Assembly (NCBI GenBank): GCA_029204225.1
Contig: MU832236.1
Coordinates: forward strand, 17,321-81,320
Direction: 5' to 3'
Length of the DNA: 64,000 nt
Source: Diphasiastrum complanatum
Taxonomy: Eukaryota; Streptophyta; Lycopodiopsida; Lycopodiales; Lycopodiaceae
The notes under the pieces were generated by a model. It searched no databases. It worked only from the letters and a program-made list of their open reading frames with translations, and was not told the DNA's origin. Positions within the stretch are counted from its first letter, which is position 1, and every line of letters begins with the position of its first letter. A program made the position numbers and the translations under genes. Below are positions 1 to 10,711 of the stretch, piece after piece.

Positions 1-3000
1 AAGACAAAGAGGAGGAGGAAGATAATTCCTCTAGTGCTTCTATATCTAAGGTCAAGAAGAAGAAGATCAAGTGCTTTTATTGTGGCAAGAAAGGCCATTA
101 TGACACCAATTGCTTCAAGAAGAAGAATCAATTCAATCAAGCCAACATCGCCAATGAGAAAGAAGACACTATTGCAAGTGATGGAGAGGGATCTCTTATG
201 ATCTCTAGCTTCTCATCCTCTCCTTTCAAGAAGGATGGATTATGGTATATTGATAGTGGAGCTTCTTCACATATGTGTAGCTCCAAGGACTCTTTCTCAT
301 CTATTGCACCTTATGATGGAGCCAAGAAATCAATATACACTACATGTCCAATTGAAGGAATAGGGAATATTCTCTTAAATCTTGCATCTTCTAAATTTTT
401 TTCTCCTACTAAAGTTCTTTTTGTACCTAAGATTACAAAGAATCTTATTAGTATTGGACAATTTCTTGATAATGGCCTTGATGTGAAATTCAATGTTGAT
501 ACTTGTACTATCAAAAAGAATGATGAGATATTTGACCTAGGATCTAGATTTGGAGGCATCTATAAACTAGATCCAAGAGAAAGTGTAAATTCTTGTAATG
601 TTGCTTTTGTGACCAAGCTATCTATGGAGGATTTATGGCATAGGAGGTTGGGACATCCCAACTACAAATCCATGCTCTCTATGATCAAAGAAGCGAAAGT
701 TATTGGCTTGCCAAAGTCATTTTACAAGGAGATCAAGCCATGTGAGACTTGTGCTATTGCTAAATCTCACAAGAAGCCATTTACAAGATCTTCTATCAAG
801 AGTAAGCATCCTTTGGATTTGATCCACTCAGATGTTCATTTCTCATCATCTATGAGCAAGGGAGGAGCCACTTGGATATATCTTCTTTCTTCTAAATCTA
901 TGGTGTTTGATCATTTCCTTATTTTCAAATCTTATGTTGAGAAGCAATTCTCATTAAAGATTATAATATTTTAGATGTGATGGAGGTGGAGAGTATATCT
1001 CCAATAAATTCCATGACTATTGTGAGCATGAAGGCATTAAAAGTGAGTCCTCTGTTGCCTACTCTCCATCTCAAAATGGAGTGGCCGAGAGAAAGAATAG
1101 ATCCTTATGTGAATGTGCCAAAGCCATAAGGATTGAGGCATCTTTTCCAAAATACTTTTGGGGAGAAGCCATAAGTTGTGCAAATTATCTTTGCAATAGA
1201 CTCCCACATATTGCTCTTGGAGGAAAGTCACCATATGAGATCTTATCTATAAAGAGCCCTAAGGTTGATCACCTTAGAGTTTTTGGATGCATATGTTTTG
1301 CCCATATTCCCTTGGAAACAAGGAAGAAAGATGTTTCTACTTCATGCAAAGGGATCATGGTTGTATATTCATCCACTAAGAAGGCCTATAGAGTCTTTAT
1401 ACTCTCTACCTCGATTGTGATTGAGAGTAGAGATGTTATTCTTCATGAAGAGCAAAAATCCAATTTGGAAAGGGCCGAGATCAAAGCATCTCTAGATGCA
1501 TCAATTGCTATCGAGGACAATTATGAAGTGATGGGGTTGAGAATTGAAGAGGAGTCTCCATGGATTTTTCACCAAGAAGGTCCATGAGAGAGAGATCCGA
1601 GCCCAAGAGGCTCTCATATGTCGATAAAGGCAAGCAAGTGGATCTGGATTCCACTAATTATGCCTTCTTTGTTTCTCATGAAGAGCCAAAGAATATTCAA
1701 GAGGCACTCAATACCCAGGAGTGGTATGATGCCATGAAGCAAGAGTATGATGATGCATTGATCACCAACAACACTTGGGAGCTTGTGGATCCACCATCCA
1801 ACAAGCATGTGATTGGATGCAAGTGGGTATTTCGAATCAAATACAATCATGATGGCACCATCAAAATGTACAAGGCAAGATTATGTGCTAAAGGATTTTC
1901 TCAAATCCATGGCCTTGACTATGAAGAGACCTTTGCACCTATTGCAAAGATGGTGACAATAAGAATTCTTATCTCTCTTGCTTGTTTTTTCAAATGGAAG
2001 GTGTTCCAATTGGAGGTATCCAATGCCTTTTGAATGGTTATCTTGAGGAGGAGATACATATGGAACAACCTCAAGGGTTCATCAAGGATGAGTCCAAAGT
2101 GTGTTTGCTCTTCAAAAGTCTTTATGGACTAAAGCAAGCACCAAGATCATGGTATTCAAGACTCAACTCTTTTCTTATCTCACTAGGATTTGTCCTTAGT
2201 GACTATGATCCTTCCATGTATCTAAAGTTTGTTGATAGTAATATTGTTATTCTTCTAATCTATGTTGATGACATTATTCTTTGTGAAAGTTGCATCAAGC
2301 TAGTTGAAGACACTAAGCTAGCTAGAAGTGAGTATAGAATGCAAGATCTAGGAGAGATCCACTACATACTAGGCCTAGAGATTGACTTTCATGAAGATTA
2401 TGTTTTTATATGTCAATCTAGATATGCTCTTTCTATGTTGAAAAAATTTCATATGGAAAATTCTAAGAGCATAGATACTCCAATGGAGCAAGTTGTGAAA
2501 GATCCTAATAAAGGTGATGAAAGATCCTTCGAGGACATCACACTTTTTAAGAGTCTTATAGGCTCCTTAATTTGGCTTACCATCACTAGGCCCGACTTGA
2601 GCTTTTGTGTGCACAAGTTGAGCCAATTTATAGAAGATCCAAAGATCCATCATTGGAAGATGGCCAAGAGGATTCTAAGATATATATCTTCATCTTTTGA
2701 CTATGGTCTATTCTACAAAAGTCAAGATCTATCCATTATTGGCTACTCGGATTCGAACTTTGCAAGTAATAAGATGGATCGAAAGTCCATAAGTGCATAC
2801 ACCATATTCCTTGGAGGCAATCTAATATCTTGGCTTTCCAAAAAGAAATTTACTATATCTTTTTCGTCATGTGAAGTTGAGTACAAAGCACTCACCACAA
2901 CTACCAAAGATGTGCTTTGGATCAAGAGATTGTTATTGGAGCTAAAGTGCATCAAGGAGGATGATCTACCAATGATCAAATGTAACAACATCTCGGCCCA

Positions 3001-3237
3001 AGACCTTGACAATAATCCCATACTTCATGCAAGGAGCAACCTCATAGAAGTGGCACACCACTTTGTGAGGGAAAAGCTTATTGGAAGAGAAATCTATTTG
3101 GAGCATGTCAACACATCCTCGTGTATTGTCAATTCACCAAGCCCTTGAGCAAAAGTGCCTTCACCAAGCATAGATCTAATCTTGGAGTAATATCAAGATC
3201 AATGCTTAATCTTCAATTGATAAATTTTTAAGAGGAG
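1..3237 (+). pseudogene. Copia element A, gag-pol polyprotein, broken; 5' end outside window
   Basis: Coding enters in frame from the left edge. A CCHC zinc knuckle (nt 72-113) marks the end of gag. The aspartic protease site DSGA follows at 252, the pre-integrase motif HRRLGH near 637, integrase remains to about 1590, reverse transcriptase with YVDDIIL near 2262, and an RNase H tail near 3040-3100. This PR-INT-RT-RH order defines Ty1/Copia. The protein would process the polyprotein, copy the RNA and integrate the cDNA. Breaks seen: part of the integrase core lost with a frameshift around 890-975, a stop near 1587, a one-base loss near 2030 just before the NGYLEEE block, and a lesion near 3130. 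RT and RNase H form one long open stretch (1982-3148), so decay is moderate. Closely related to element B. Confidence 0.93.
3225..3237 (+). other. Polypurine tract of element A
   Basis: The purine-rich stretch AAGAGGAG directly precedes TGTGAAAA, the start of the LTR. It is the expected primer site for plus-strand DNA synthesis in LTR retrotransposons. Confidence 0.75.
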
Positions 3238-3949
3238 TGTGAAAAATTCAAAAAGGTTATCTATGTTAGTTGTAGGGGTCTTACACTTTTCTATGTCAAG
3301 TATCTTGGTGTAGAACACTGATAGTAGGGTCAAAATTGGCATAGAAGGAAAATTGGTCAAATCCACATGTAAGCCTCTATTGAGCCAAAGTAGTGTAAGT
3401 GGTAGAACTCGAGCTAGATTTGTAAAGTTGTTATTGGATGTGTGACAAATCAAAGTTCAAGAGGTCCAATAGAATTAAGAGGTGGAAGTGTCAATGATCC
3501 AGTAGGATTTGAGTTATGTTTGAGAATGATCCAATAGAATCAAGAGGTAGATGCATCATTGGTCCAATAGAATCAAGAGGTGATAGAAATGAGGTCCAAT
3601 AGTTTTTGAGGGTGAACTACCTCATGGATCTACTAGTCTCATTGTACTTCTCATTTTGTTCTAAATAATTTGGAGATCAATCAAGTTTTTGAGTCTAAGT
3701 GTTTACTTGATTTCTATCTCTACTCGAGAGCTATTGATTGCATTCTCTCTCTACTCGAGGGTTGGCCTTTTCCTTAGTTTTTTTGAGAAATCACTTTCCA
3801 CACTTGTGTATGTACTTTGGTTTTGAGTTAATGCATGTGGTAGTGTGTTTTTGCCTTTGCGAGTGAGATAGATCTTGAATCTCAATCTAATCTTGATCAT
3901 TGTGCATTCACACACCTTAGGAGATCTAAATCACACTTTGCGGACACTC
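3238..3949 (+). repeat. LTR shared by Copia elements A and B (interrupted; last 4 bp at 7190-7193)
   Basis: Starts TGTGAAAA right after the polypurine tract of A. It carries the AGAACTCGAGCTA box also found in the LTR remnant of B (near 9130), and CTACTCGAG motifs near 3721 and 3757 that resemble the LTR of element G at 47.0-47.6 kb. Nested element N interrupts it near its 3' end. When N and one copy of its target duplication are removed, the LTR continues into CACA at 7190-7193, a normal CA end, and then meets truncated element B. Its total length would be about 716 bp. It therefore appears to be both the 3' LTR of A and the 5' LTR of B. Confidence 0.75.
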
Positions 3950-4597
3950 TGTGAAAGTTTTCAGATCCTTACGATCCAATCAACTTGAAAGTTCTTTGGT
4001 TAGAAAGAGATATACACTACCAATCTCACCAATGTAGAAAAATCAGCATCTACACACAAAATGAGATGCAAACACTAATAGGACTTGATCAAACTTGAAT
4101 GAAATGATAAAAACTGTTGCTGTCCACACAAAACCAGCAAGCTACTATATTTCACACGTCTGGATCTGAAAATAGCAATTATAGATCATTCTACACATAA
4201 AATTGCATGCAATCACAAGTATAGTGTACCAATGGATAGTGGATCCCAAGAGAACCATGTATAAGCATGAAATGAGATAGAGAAGAGAGAAGATCACTCT
4301 CTCCATGAGTTACATCCTTTCATAGCATGTCCAAACCCTATTTGGGCACTTGGCTTTTCCTCCAAAATGCTAACCCTACTATTTTTGGGTCTAGATTTAA
4401 AGTACCCAACATTCAAATTTGAATCTACTCAAACTCACCTTCTAACTTTCCCACACTTTCAAAAAGTGTTTATTCAAATGACATTTAGACTAATGAGCTT
4501 TAAAAAAGTCAATCTTTAAGTCTAAAAACAAAGTTGGCCTCAATATGCCAAATATGGAAATATAACAAATATGATCAAACTAGTTGAATCTTTCACA
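3950..4597 (-). repeat. Element N 3' LTR (left copy)
   Basis: 648 bp, TG...CA ends. About 140-150 bp longer than the right copy owing to extra sequence around 4100-4245; the remainder aligns well. On the minus strand GTTGAAGAGGGAG (polypurine tract) immediately precedes it. Confidence 0.9.
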
Positions 4598-5810
4598 CTC
4601 CCTCTTCAACTAGTTTTAGCATAGACTTTGATAACACTCCAAGTGATGTCCCATGCTTCATGAACAAGTCTTTTCCCAATGCTTTGGTGAAGATATCAGC
4701 TACACATTCCCTTGAATACACATGTTGAAGCTCCACCTCCTTTGCAATGACTTGCTCCCTCACAAAATGACATTGCACCTCAATATGCTTGCTCCTAGCA
4801 TGAAAGATAGGATTGGTTGCCAACCTTTGGGCTGATTGATTGTCACAAAAGATGATTGGGCTCTCTAAGAAATCCAGCAAGTGAAGATCCTTAATCATCC
4901 TCTTGATCCATATCATCTCCTTTGTGCAATGTGTAAGAGCTTTGTACTCGGCCTCACTAGATGACAATGAGATAGTGGCTTGTTTTTTCGACATCCATGA
5001 TATAGCTCCATCACCTATGAAAATACAATGAAATCTAATAGATTTCCTATCCATTACATCTCCAACATAGTTCAAATCTGAAAATCCAAAAAGATTAGGT
5101 GATGATCCCTCATACAATATGCCAAAATCTCGAGTTCCAATGATGTACCTCAAAACTTGCTTTCCTTGCTTCCAATGCTCCTCACTAGGATCTTGCATGA
5201 ATTGACTCAATCTTCCAACACAATAGCTTAGATTTGGTCTAGTAATGGCTAGATAGATGAGTGAACCAACTATCTTCCTATAGAGAGTAATGTCCTTGAA
5301 AGATCATTACCTCTTATAGTTAGCTTGACTCCATAGGTGTATCACTAGCTTTTGCATCTACCATATGAAATATTTCTAGAAAAGAATTAGCATACTTCTC
5401 TTGACAAATGAAGTAGATTGATAAGATCTAATGACTTCTTTTCCCAAAATGTAATGCAAATTACCAAGATCATGCACCTCAGACTCCATCTTAAGAGCAT
5501 TCTTGATATCCTCCACATCTTGATTGTCTCCACCACTCAAGATGATATCATCTACATAGATTAGCAAGATGGTAACATCATTTCCAGCAAACCTATAATA
5601 AAGTGAATGATTATACTCAGTCATAACAAAGCCTTGAGAGAGTAAGAAAGTGTTAAGCTTAGCATACCAACTCCTTGGTGTCTGATTTAATACTTTCATC
5701 CTCAAAACAAAAGTAGTTAGACTTTTTTCATTCTTTTGCAAACAAGAAAATATTTGCCTTCTTAGAGTCAACACTCTAGAAGTAGACTTGGATTCATGAA
5801 GCTTCTTCAA
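4598..5810 (-). pseudogene. Element N gag-RT-RNase H remnant (chimeric, deleted)
   Basis: On the minus strand from 5810, a gag-like segment (LTLRRQIFSCLQ; compare the gag of element G near 48720) runs into QTPRSWY, which is the middle of Copia RT (KQAPRSWY), with no protease or integrase between. The join is near 5685 and stays in frame. RT continues with YVDDIIL near 5540 and breaks at about 5376. RNase H follows at 5210-4598 with the HARSKHIEV and FVREQV signatures. The fused product cannot supply protease or integrase, so the element depended on other copies. Confidence 0.85.
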
Positions 5811-6668
5811 TGAATCTCAAGCTTCCAAAGATGATGTGCCCTTACCAACTTCTTTGAGAAGCTCATTGGTAACATCCATCTTTATCATGTGTAGACCCTT
5901 CTTGGCCCTCTGTCATACCTCACTTGATCTTGTTGTATTACTGGTATCTCCTCCAAACCTACAACAATATTCAAAACAACATTCATCTCAAAAAGTGACT
6001 CCATCCTCACTTTTCACAATGAATAGATACTTGAATTAAGCCTATCATTGACTTCCAACATGACTCCAATTGAGGTTGCCATGTAACAATGACCTAATTT
6101 TCTTTTTCAACTCGTTTCAATGCACAAAGCACTCCTTTGAACAACAACAAATTCTTTCCAAAGAGATCACAAAGATTTGAAACTATCTCAAAAATTCTCT
6201 TTTAGCACTTATACCAAGCAAATCAACACATAAAATCATGGAATCTTGATCAACCTATGATCTATCCTCAATCTAATGACTTTTGCCACTTCCTAATATT
6301 GAAACACACTCAAATGAAGTCCATCAACCTCACTATCTAGGGATCTAATCAAAATTAGGGTTTTGACAACATTACAAAAAATTGACTATTCCAAATCTAC
6401 ATGCAAATGCTGAAATTTTGATTATGCAATCTAATAGCCACCACTAAGGCTGATCCAATAATCCAAAAATTGGTCAAATCTAGTATGTGAAATCAAAAAT
6501 CGGAATTGATCAAGTTTATAGACCTATATAGGGTTTTGATCTACAAAAGATCCAATCTACAAAAGCAAAAAACTCGATTTTGGTGTAGAATCCCCTCTAG
6601 CATGCTCTAGCTTGATATCTTTACCAAATCATTGATAGATCTGATTTCCTCCATAACCTGAAACACAA
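5811..6668 (-). other. Element N untranslated leader and gag remnant
   Basis: Lies between the primer-binding site and the gag-RT remnant. AT-rich with many stops in all frames. No domain beyond the weak gag similarity at its inner end. Confidence 0.5.
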
Positions 6669-6680
6669 GCTCTGATACCA
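6669..6680 (-). other. Primer-binding site of element N (initiator-Met tRNA)
   Basis: The reverse complement reads TGGTATCAGAGC, the 3' end complement of plant initiator-Met tRNA, and it abuts the LTR. This fixes the right-hand LTR as the 5' LTR. Confidence 0.92.
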
Positions 6681-7184
6681 TGTGAAAGTTTTCAGATCCT
6701 TAAGATCCAATCAACTTGAAAGATCTTTGGTAAAAAGATAAATACACTACTAATCTCACCAATGTAGAACTTGATCAAACACTAATAGAGATGCAAACAC
6801 TAATAGAACTTGATCAAACTTGAATAAAAGGATAATAGAGAACCATGTATAAGCATGAAATGAGATAGAGAAGAGAGAATATCACTCTCTCCACGAGTTA
6901 CATCCTTTTATAATAGGTCCAAACCCTATTTGGCCACTTGACTTTCCTTCCAAAATGCTAATCCTACTATTTTTGGGTCTAGATTCAAAGTACCCAACAT
7001 TCAAATTTGAATCTACTCAAACTTACCTTCTAACTTTCCCACACTTTCAAAAAGTGTTTATTCAAATGACATTTAGACTAATGAACTTTGAAAAGTCAAT
7101 CTCTAAGTCTAAAAACAAAGTTGGCCTCAGTATGCCAAATATGGAAATATAACAAATATGATCAAACTAGTTGAATCTTTCACA
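6681..7184 (-). repeat. Element N 5' LTR (right copy)
   Basis: 504 bp, TGTGAAAG...CTTTCACA. Shorter than the left copy by an internal block but otherwise closely similar. Followed by the target duplication CACTC. Confidence 0.9.
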
Positions 7185-7193
7185 CACTCCACA

Positions 7194-9029
7194 TGTCAAG
7201 CAAGCAAATCTCTCCAAAGAGATTGAAGAAGATTTTGTTCCAAGTGATGGAGAAGGATCACTCATGGTATCCAGTTTTTCTTCATCACCTTTCAAGAAAG
7301 ATGGAACTTGGTACATAGATAGTGGAGCTTCTTCACATATGTGCTGTTCAAAGGAGTCTTTTGACTCAATTGTATTTTACAAAGGACTTAAGAGATCTAT
7401 TTGCACTGCTAATGATCATGAGTGCTCTATAGAAGGAATTGGCAACATTCTATTGAAACTTGCTTCTTCTAAAGTTCTTGCACTTTCTAATGTTCTTTTC
7501 ATTCCAAAACTTACAAAGAACTTGATTAGTGTGGGAAAATTGCTTCATAGTGGTTGTGATGTAAAGTTCAACTCCAATACTTGCTTTACCAAGAAAAATG
7601 ATGAGGTCCTAGATGATGGATCTAAATATGGTGGAATTTCCAAGTTGAAGTCTTATGAGAATGCAAACCTTTGTGAAGTTGTTTTTTTTATCTAAGGAGG
7701 ACTTGTGGCATAGAAGGTTGGGCCATCCTAACTTTAAGTCTATGTCTTCTATGGTTAAGAAAGAGAAGGCTATTGGTTTTCCAAAATCACTTGCCAAAGA
7801 TTTCAAGCCTTGTGAGTCTTGTGCTATTGAAAAATCACATAGAAAGCCATATCAAAAGTCTTTTATCAAGACTACTCATCCTTTGGAGCTTATACACTCG
7901 GATGTTCATTTTTCTTCTTCTAAAAGTATTGGTGGTGCAACATGTTTTGTCACCTTTATTGATGATTTTAAAAGCTATGGTATTTGATCATTTCCTAATC
8001 TTCAAAGCTTATTTTGAGAAACAATTTTTTTTCAAAGTTAAATCTTTAAGATGTGATGGAGGAGGTGAATACATCTCCAACAAGTTTCATGAATATTGTG
8101 AAGGTGAAGGAATAAAGAGAGAGTTTTCTTGTGCTTATTCTCCATCTCAAAATGGAGTTGCTGAGAGGAAAAACAGATATTTATGTGAATGTGCTAAAGC
8201 AATCCAAGTTGAAGCTTCTTTGCCTATTGAATATTGGGGTGAAGCTATAATTGTGCAAACTATTTGTGCAATAGATTACCTCACAATGCACTTGCTGGAA
8301 AATCAGCTTTTGAAGTCTTGTTTAAAAAAAAAACCTAAGTTAGATCACCTTAGAGTTTTTGGATGTGCTTGCTTTGTTCATGTACCCTTGGAAACAAGAA
8401 AAAGAGATGATCCTAATTCTATTAAAGGGATCGTGGTTGGATATGCATCCAACAAGAAGGCTTACAGAATCTATGTTCCACATCAACTACAATTGAGAGT
8501 AGGGATGTTATATTTCATGAGGATCAAAAATACATTCTTGAAGAGGCCGAGTTTAAAGATTCTCACAAAGATACTCCAATTGTCACCCTTGAAGACTATC
8601 ATGGAGAGATGGGGCCGAGAATTGAGGAGGAGTCACCTCGAATTTTTTCACCAAGGAGATCTCAAAGAGAAAGATCCGAGCCTAGGAGGCTTACTTATGA
8701 AGATAGAGGCAAGCAAGTGGAACTCAACTCCACTAATTGTGCTTATTTTATTTCACATGAGGAGCCAAAGGATGTATATGATGCACTCAATTTGAAGGAA
8801 TGGTATCTTTCCATGCAAATAGCAAACATATTGAAGTTGCACATCACTTTGTGAGAGAGAAGCTCATTGGAAGGGAAATCTACTTGGAGCACATCGACAC
8901 ATCATCTTGTATTGCTGATATGCTCACCAAATCTTTGAGCAAGAGTTCCTTCATCAAGCATAGACCCAATCTTGGAGTAATACCAAGATCCATGTTCATG
9001 TCAATATAGATTGTTTTTAGGAGGAGTTT
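7194..9029 (+). pseudogene. Copia element B, gag-pol remnant with RT deleted
   Basis: Starts abruptly just upstream of the protease, so leader and gag are missing. DSGASSHM lies near 7319. A frameshift in a T run at about 7682-7690 separates protease from the HRRLGH block, and another near 7970 falls in the integrase core. Integrase continues (CDGGGEY near 8052; AERKNR near 8162). The linker before RT is present near 8610-8800, but at about 8815 it jumps to the RNase H end (HANSKHIEV, FVREKL), so nearly all of RT is gone. The deletion joins similar ATGCAA-containing sequences. Protein similarity to A is high throughout. Confidence 0.9.
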
Positions 9030-9236
9030 TGAAATGGAAAAATAATCCATCTTGACTTTAGGCTTGCTACAAACATTGTACCATGCAAGTATGTTGTTCC
9101 ATAAATGCAAATGCCAAGTTTGGCCTAGATAGAACTCGAGCTACATGGATATGTCATATCTAGTTTGATGTTACAACTTGCATATAGATTGTAGACTTAG
9201 AATTAGCAAAATTATGCTTGTAACATATATATTCAT
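9030..9236 (+). repeat. Partial 3' LTR of element B
   Basis: Follows the polypurine-like AGGAGGAGTTT and shares the AGAACTCGAGCTA box with the LTR at 3238. The rest cannot be followed past about 9.2 kb, where unrelated sequence begins. Confidence 0.5.
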
Positions 9237-9855
9237 TTATATAATATTTTGGCAAATAAAAAAAAAACATTTAGAATGTAAACTAGCAATATCTTCCTCA
9301 GTATTGGCATTAGAGCCAATGAAAACATCCCTCAACATATCAATATCTACATTCAAATATTCAGTCTCTTTATCAGGAGTATCAATCAAGAAATGACTGA
9401 TATCCTTAATGGAATGTCCAGTAGTGGAGGATAAAGGGATCTTAGTATCATGAATCAAAGTATCTGACTCTACTGGGATTTGTACCAAAAGGAAAAACAC
9501 AAATCCAGTCTGCGACATTTTCGATTACAAACATTACATTCACTAGAATTCTTAAATTGATCAAAAAGTCTAGTGTACATCTTGTCTAGCCGCTGCTTAT
9601 AATGAGAAAAAATATGTACAAGATCAGTGAAATGCATAAACGACAAATTAGATGCAGAGATTGGAGGGATACTGACTATATCCCTGAATTTGATATACTG
9701 GTCATAAAAAAATCAGGACTCTATTGTACCGTACTGAACACATTTAGAAAAGGCTGAAAGAGGGACTTGAAGTACTCTATGCACTCAGTTATACCGAACT
9801 CAGAGAGAAAATTAGACAACAAACGCTCACGACTAGGATCAGAGGAGAAAGACAT
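9237..9855 (-). pseudogene. Unrecognised decayed gene, divergent from the histone-Ulp1 gene
   Basis: On the minus strand an ATG at 9855 opens about 44 codons (start MSFSSDPSRERLL) to a TAG. Reading then continues, with frame changes near 9705 and near 9520, to about 9237. The pieces are polar and acidic, with no transmembrane segment and no fold I recognise. The first stop follows CAA and could be a mutated CAG, as elsewhere in this island. It starts about 850 bp from the divergently oriented histone-like gene. Codon-like text runs through most of the stretch, so I treat it as a broken gene rather than chance, but the evidence is modest. Confidence 0.4.
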
Positions 9856-10711
9856 TGAGTAGTATTGGATTTGTGCGAGAGGGGAGTAACCGAAGATGAA
9901 GGGAGAACATTACGCACGCACAGAAGTGATATGTACAAACGACGTATCGCTCTTTTGAAACAGGATACAATAAGAGAACAAACAAGGCGCGCACAAAAGC
10001 AATATGTGACGAAAATAGATATAAAATATGCGCGTAGAGAATCAATATGAGCAAAATCCGAGAAAGTAAAAAAAATAGGTTTTCAAAGATCGTGCCCTTT
10101 ATAGTCATCTCACACGTGCGAGTCAATGGTCAACTGCCCACGTGTCATACGATGATTTGCTGAAAATCATCCACACGTGTGCAGTCGTACAGAATGCATG
10201 TGTCACATTCTGATTCGTTGTCGCTTGACACGTGTCATAGGATGATTCGATCAAAATATTTCACACGTGTGAACTGGTACAAGAGGCATGTGTCACATTT
10301 TGATTTGTTGCCGCTTGACACGTGTTGTAAGATGATTCTAAAAAATATTCCACACGTGTGAAGCTATGTGTTGCATTCTGATTGGATGGAGTGTGACACT
10401 TGTCGATGGCTGATTTGTTACTAGACACGTGCGGACGGCACGTGTGACCACACATGTGTGACTACACATGTGCAAAAAAACCGTTTACACATGTTCACGA
10501 GCTTAGAGGCAGTTTCACTTGTTTTTTTCTAATTTTTGTACCATATCGCTTCTCTGCGAATGCTCTTTTCTCTTTTATCTCCGTCTCCTTCTATGTGCGA
10601 ACAAGAGCGATATTACCGTCGTACATATCGCTTATGTGCGTGGTTAGCTTTTTGTCTCGTTGTTTTTGTTTTTCACACTGGCACAAGAGCGATACGTCCT
10701 AGACTGCTCTC
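9856..10711. promoter_or_regulatory. Divergent intergenic region with CACGTG palindromes and inverted repeat
   Basis: Separates two divergently oriented coding sequences. Near its ends it carries a perfect 14-bp inverted repeat, GACGTATCGCTCTT at 9941-9954 and its reverse complement at 10684-10697, so each gene start faces the same sequence. Between them lie about ten CACGTG-type (G-box) cores. In plants bZIP and bHLH factors bind this hexamer; that these sites are bound here is inference. GC content is visibly higher than in the flanking retroelements. Confidence 0.5.
10168..10435. repeat. Tandem ~90-bp repeat with CACACGTGTG
   Basis: Three decaying units start at about 10168, 10260 and 10349; a partial unit lies upstream near 10109. 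Each contains the palindrome CACACGTGTG, then GCATGTGTCACATT or a variant, then a second CACGTGT core and GATGATT. Spacing between palindromes is about 90 bp. Confidence 0.8.

Larger units (their letters stand above)
3950..7184 (-). mobile_element. Element N: complete nested Copia-type element with two LTRs, internally deleted
   Basis: Bounded by LTRs at 3950-4597 and 6681-7184, both starting TGTGAAAG and ending CTTTCACA. Flanked by the 5-bp duplication CACTC (3945-3949 and 7185-7189). The primer-binding site lies at 6669-6680 and the polypurine tract just above 4597, which fixes minus-strand orientation. The internal region is only about 2.1 kb, against more than 4 kb for an autonomous Copia, because most of gag, protease, integrase and the first half of RT are missing. 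It sits near the 3' end of the LTR joining A and B, so it is younger than that junction. Confidence 0.93.

Noticed and set aside
5836-6039. Small plus-strand frame inside element N
   Set aside because: Lies in the leader/gag region of a minus-strand element and shows no protein similarity.
10273-10470. Palindromic repeat array considered as a CRISPR
   Set aside because: Units are ~90 bp, diverged, without unique spacers of constant length, and the setting is eukaryotic.
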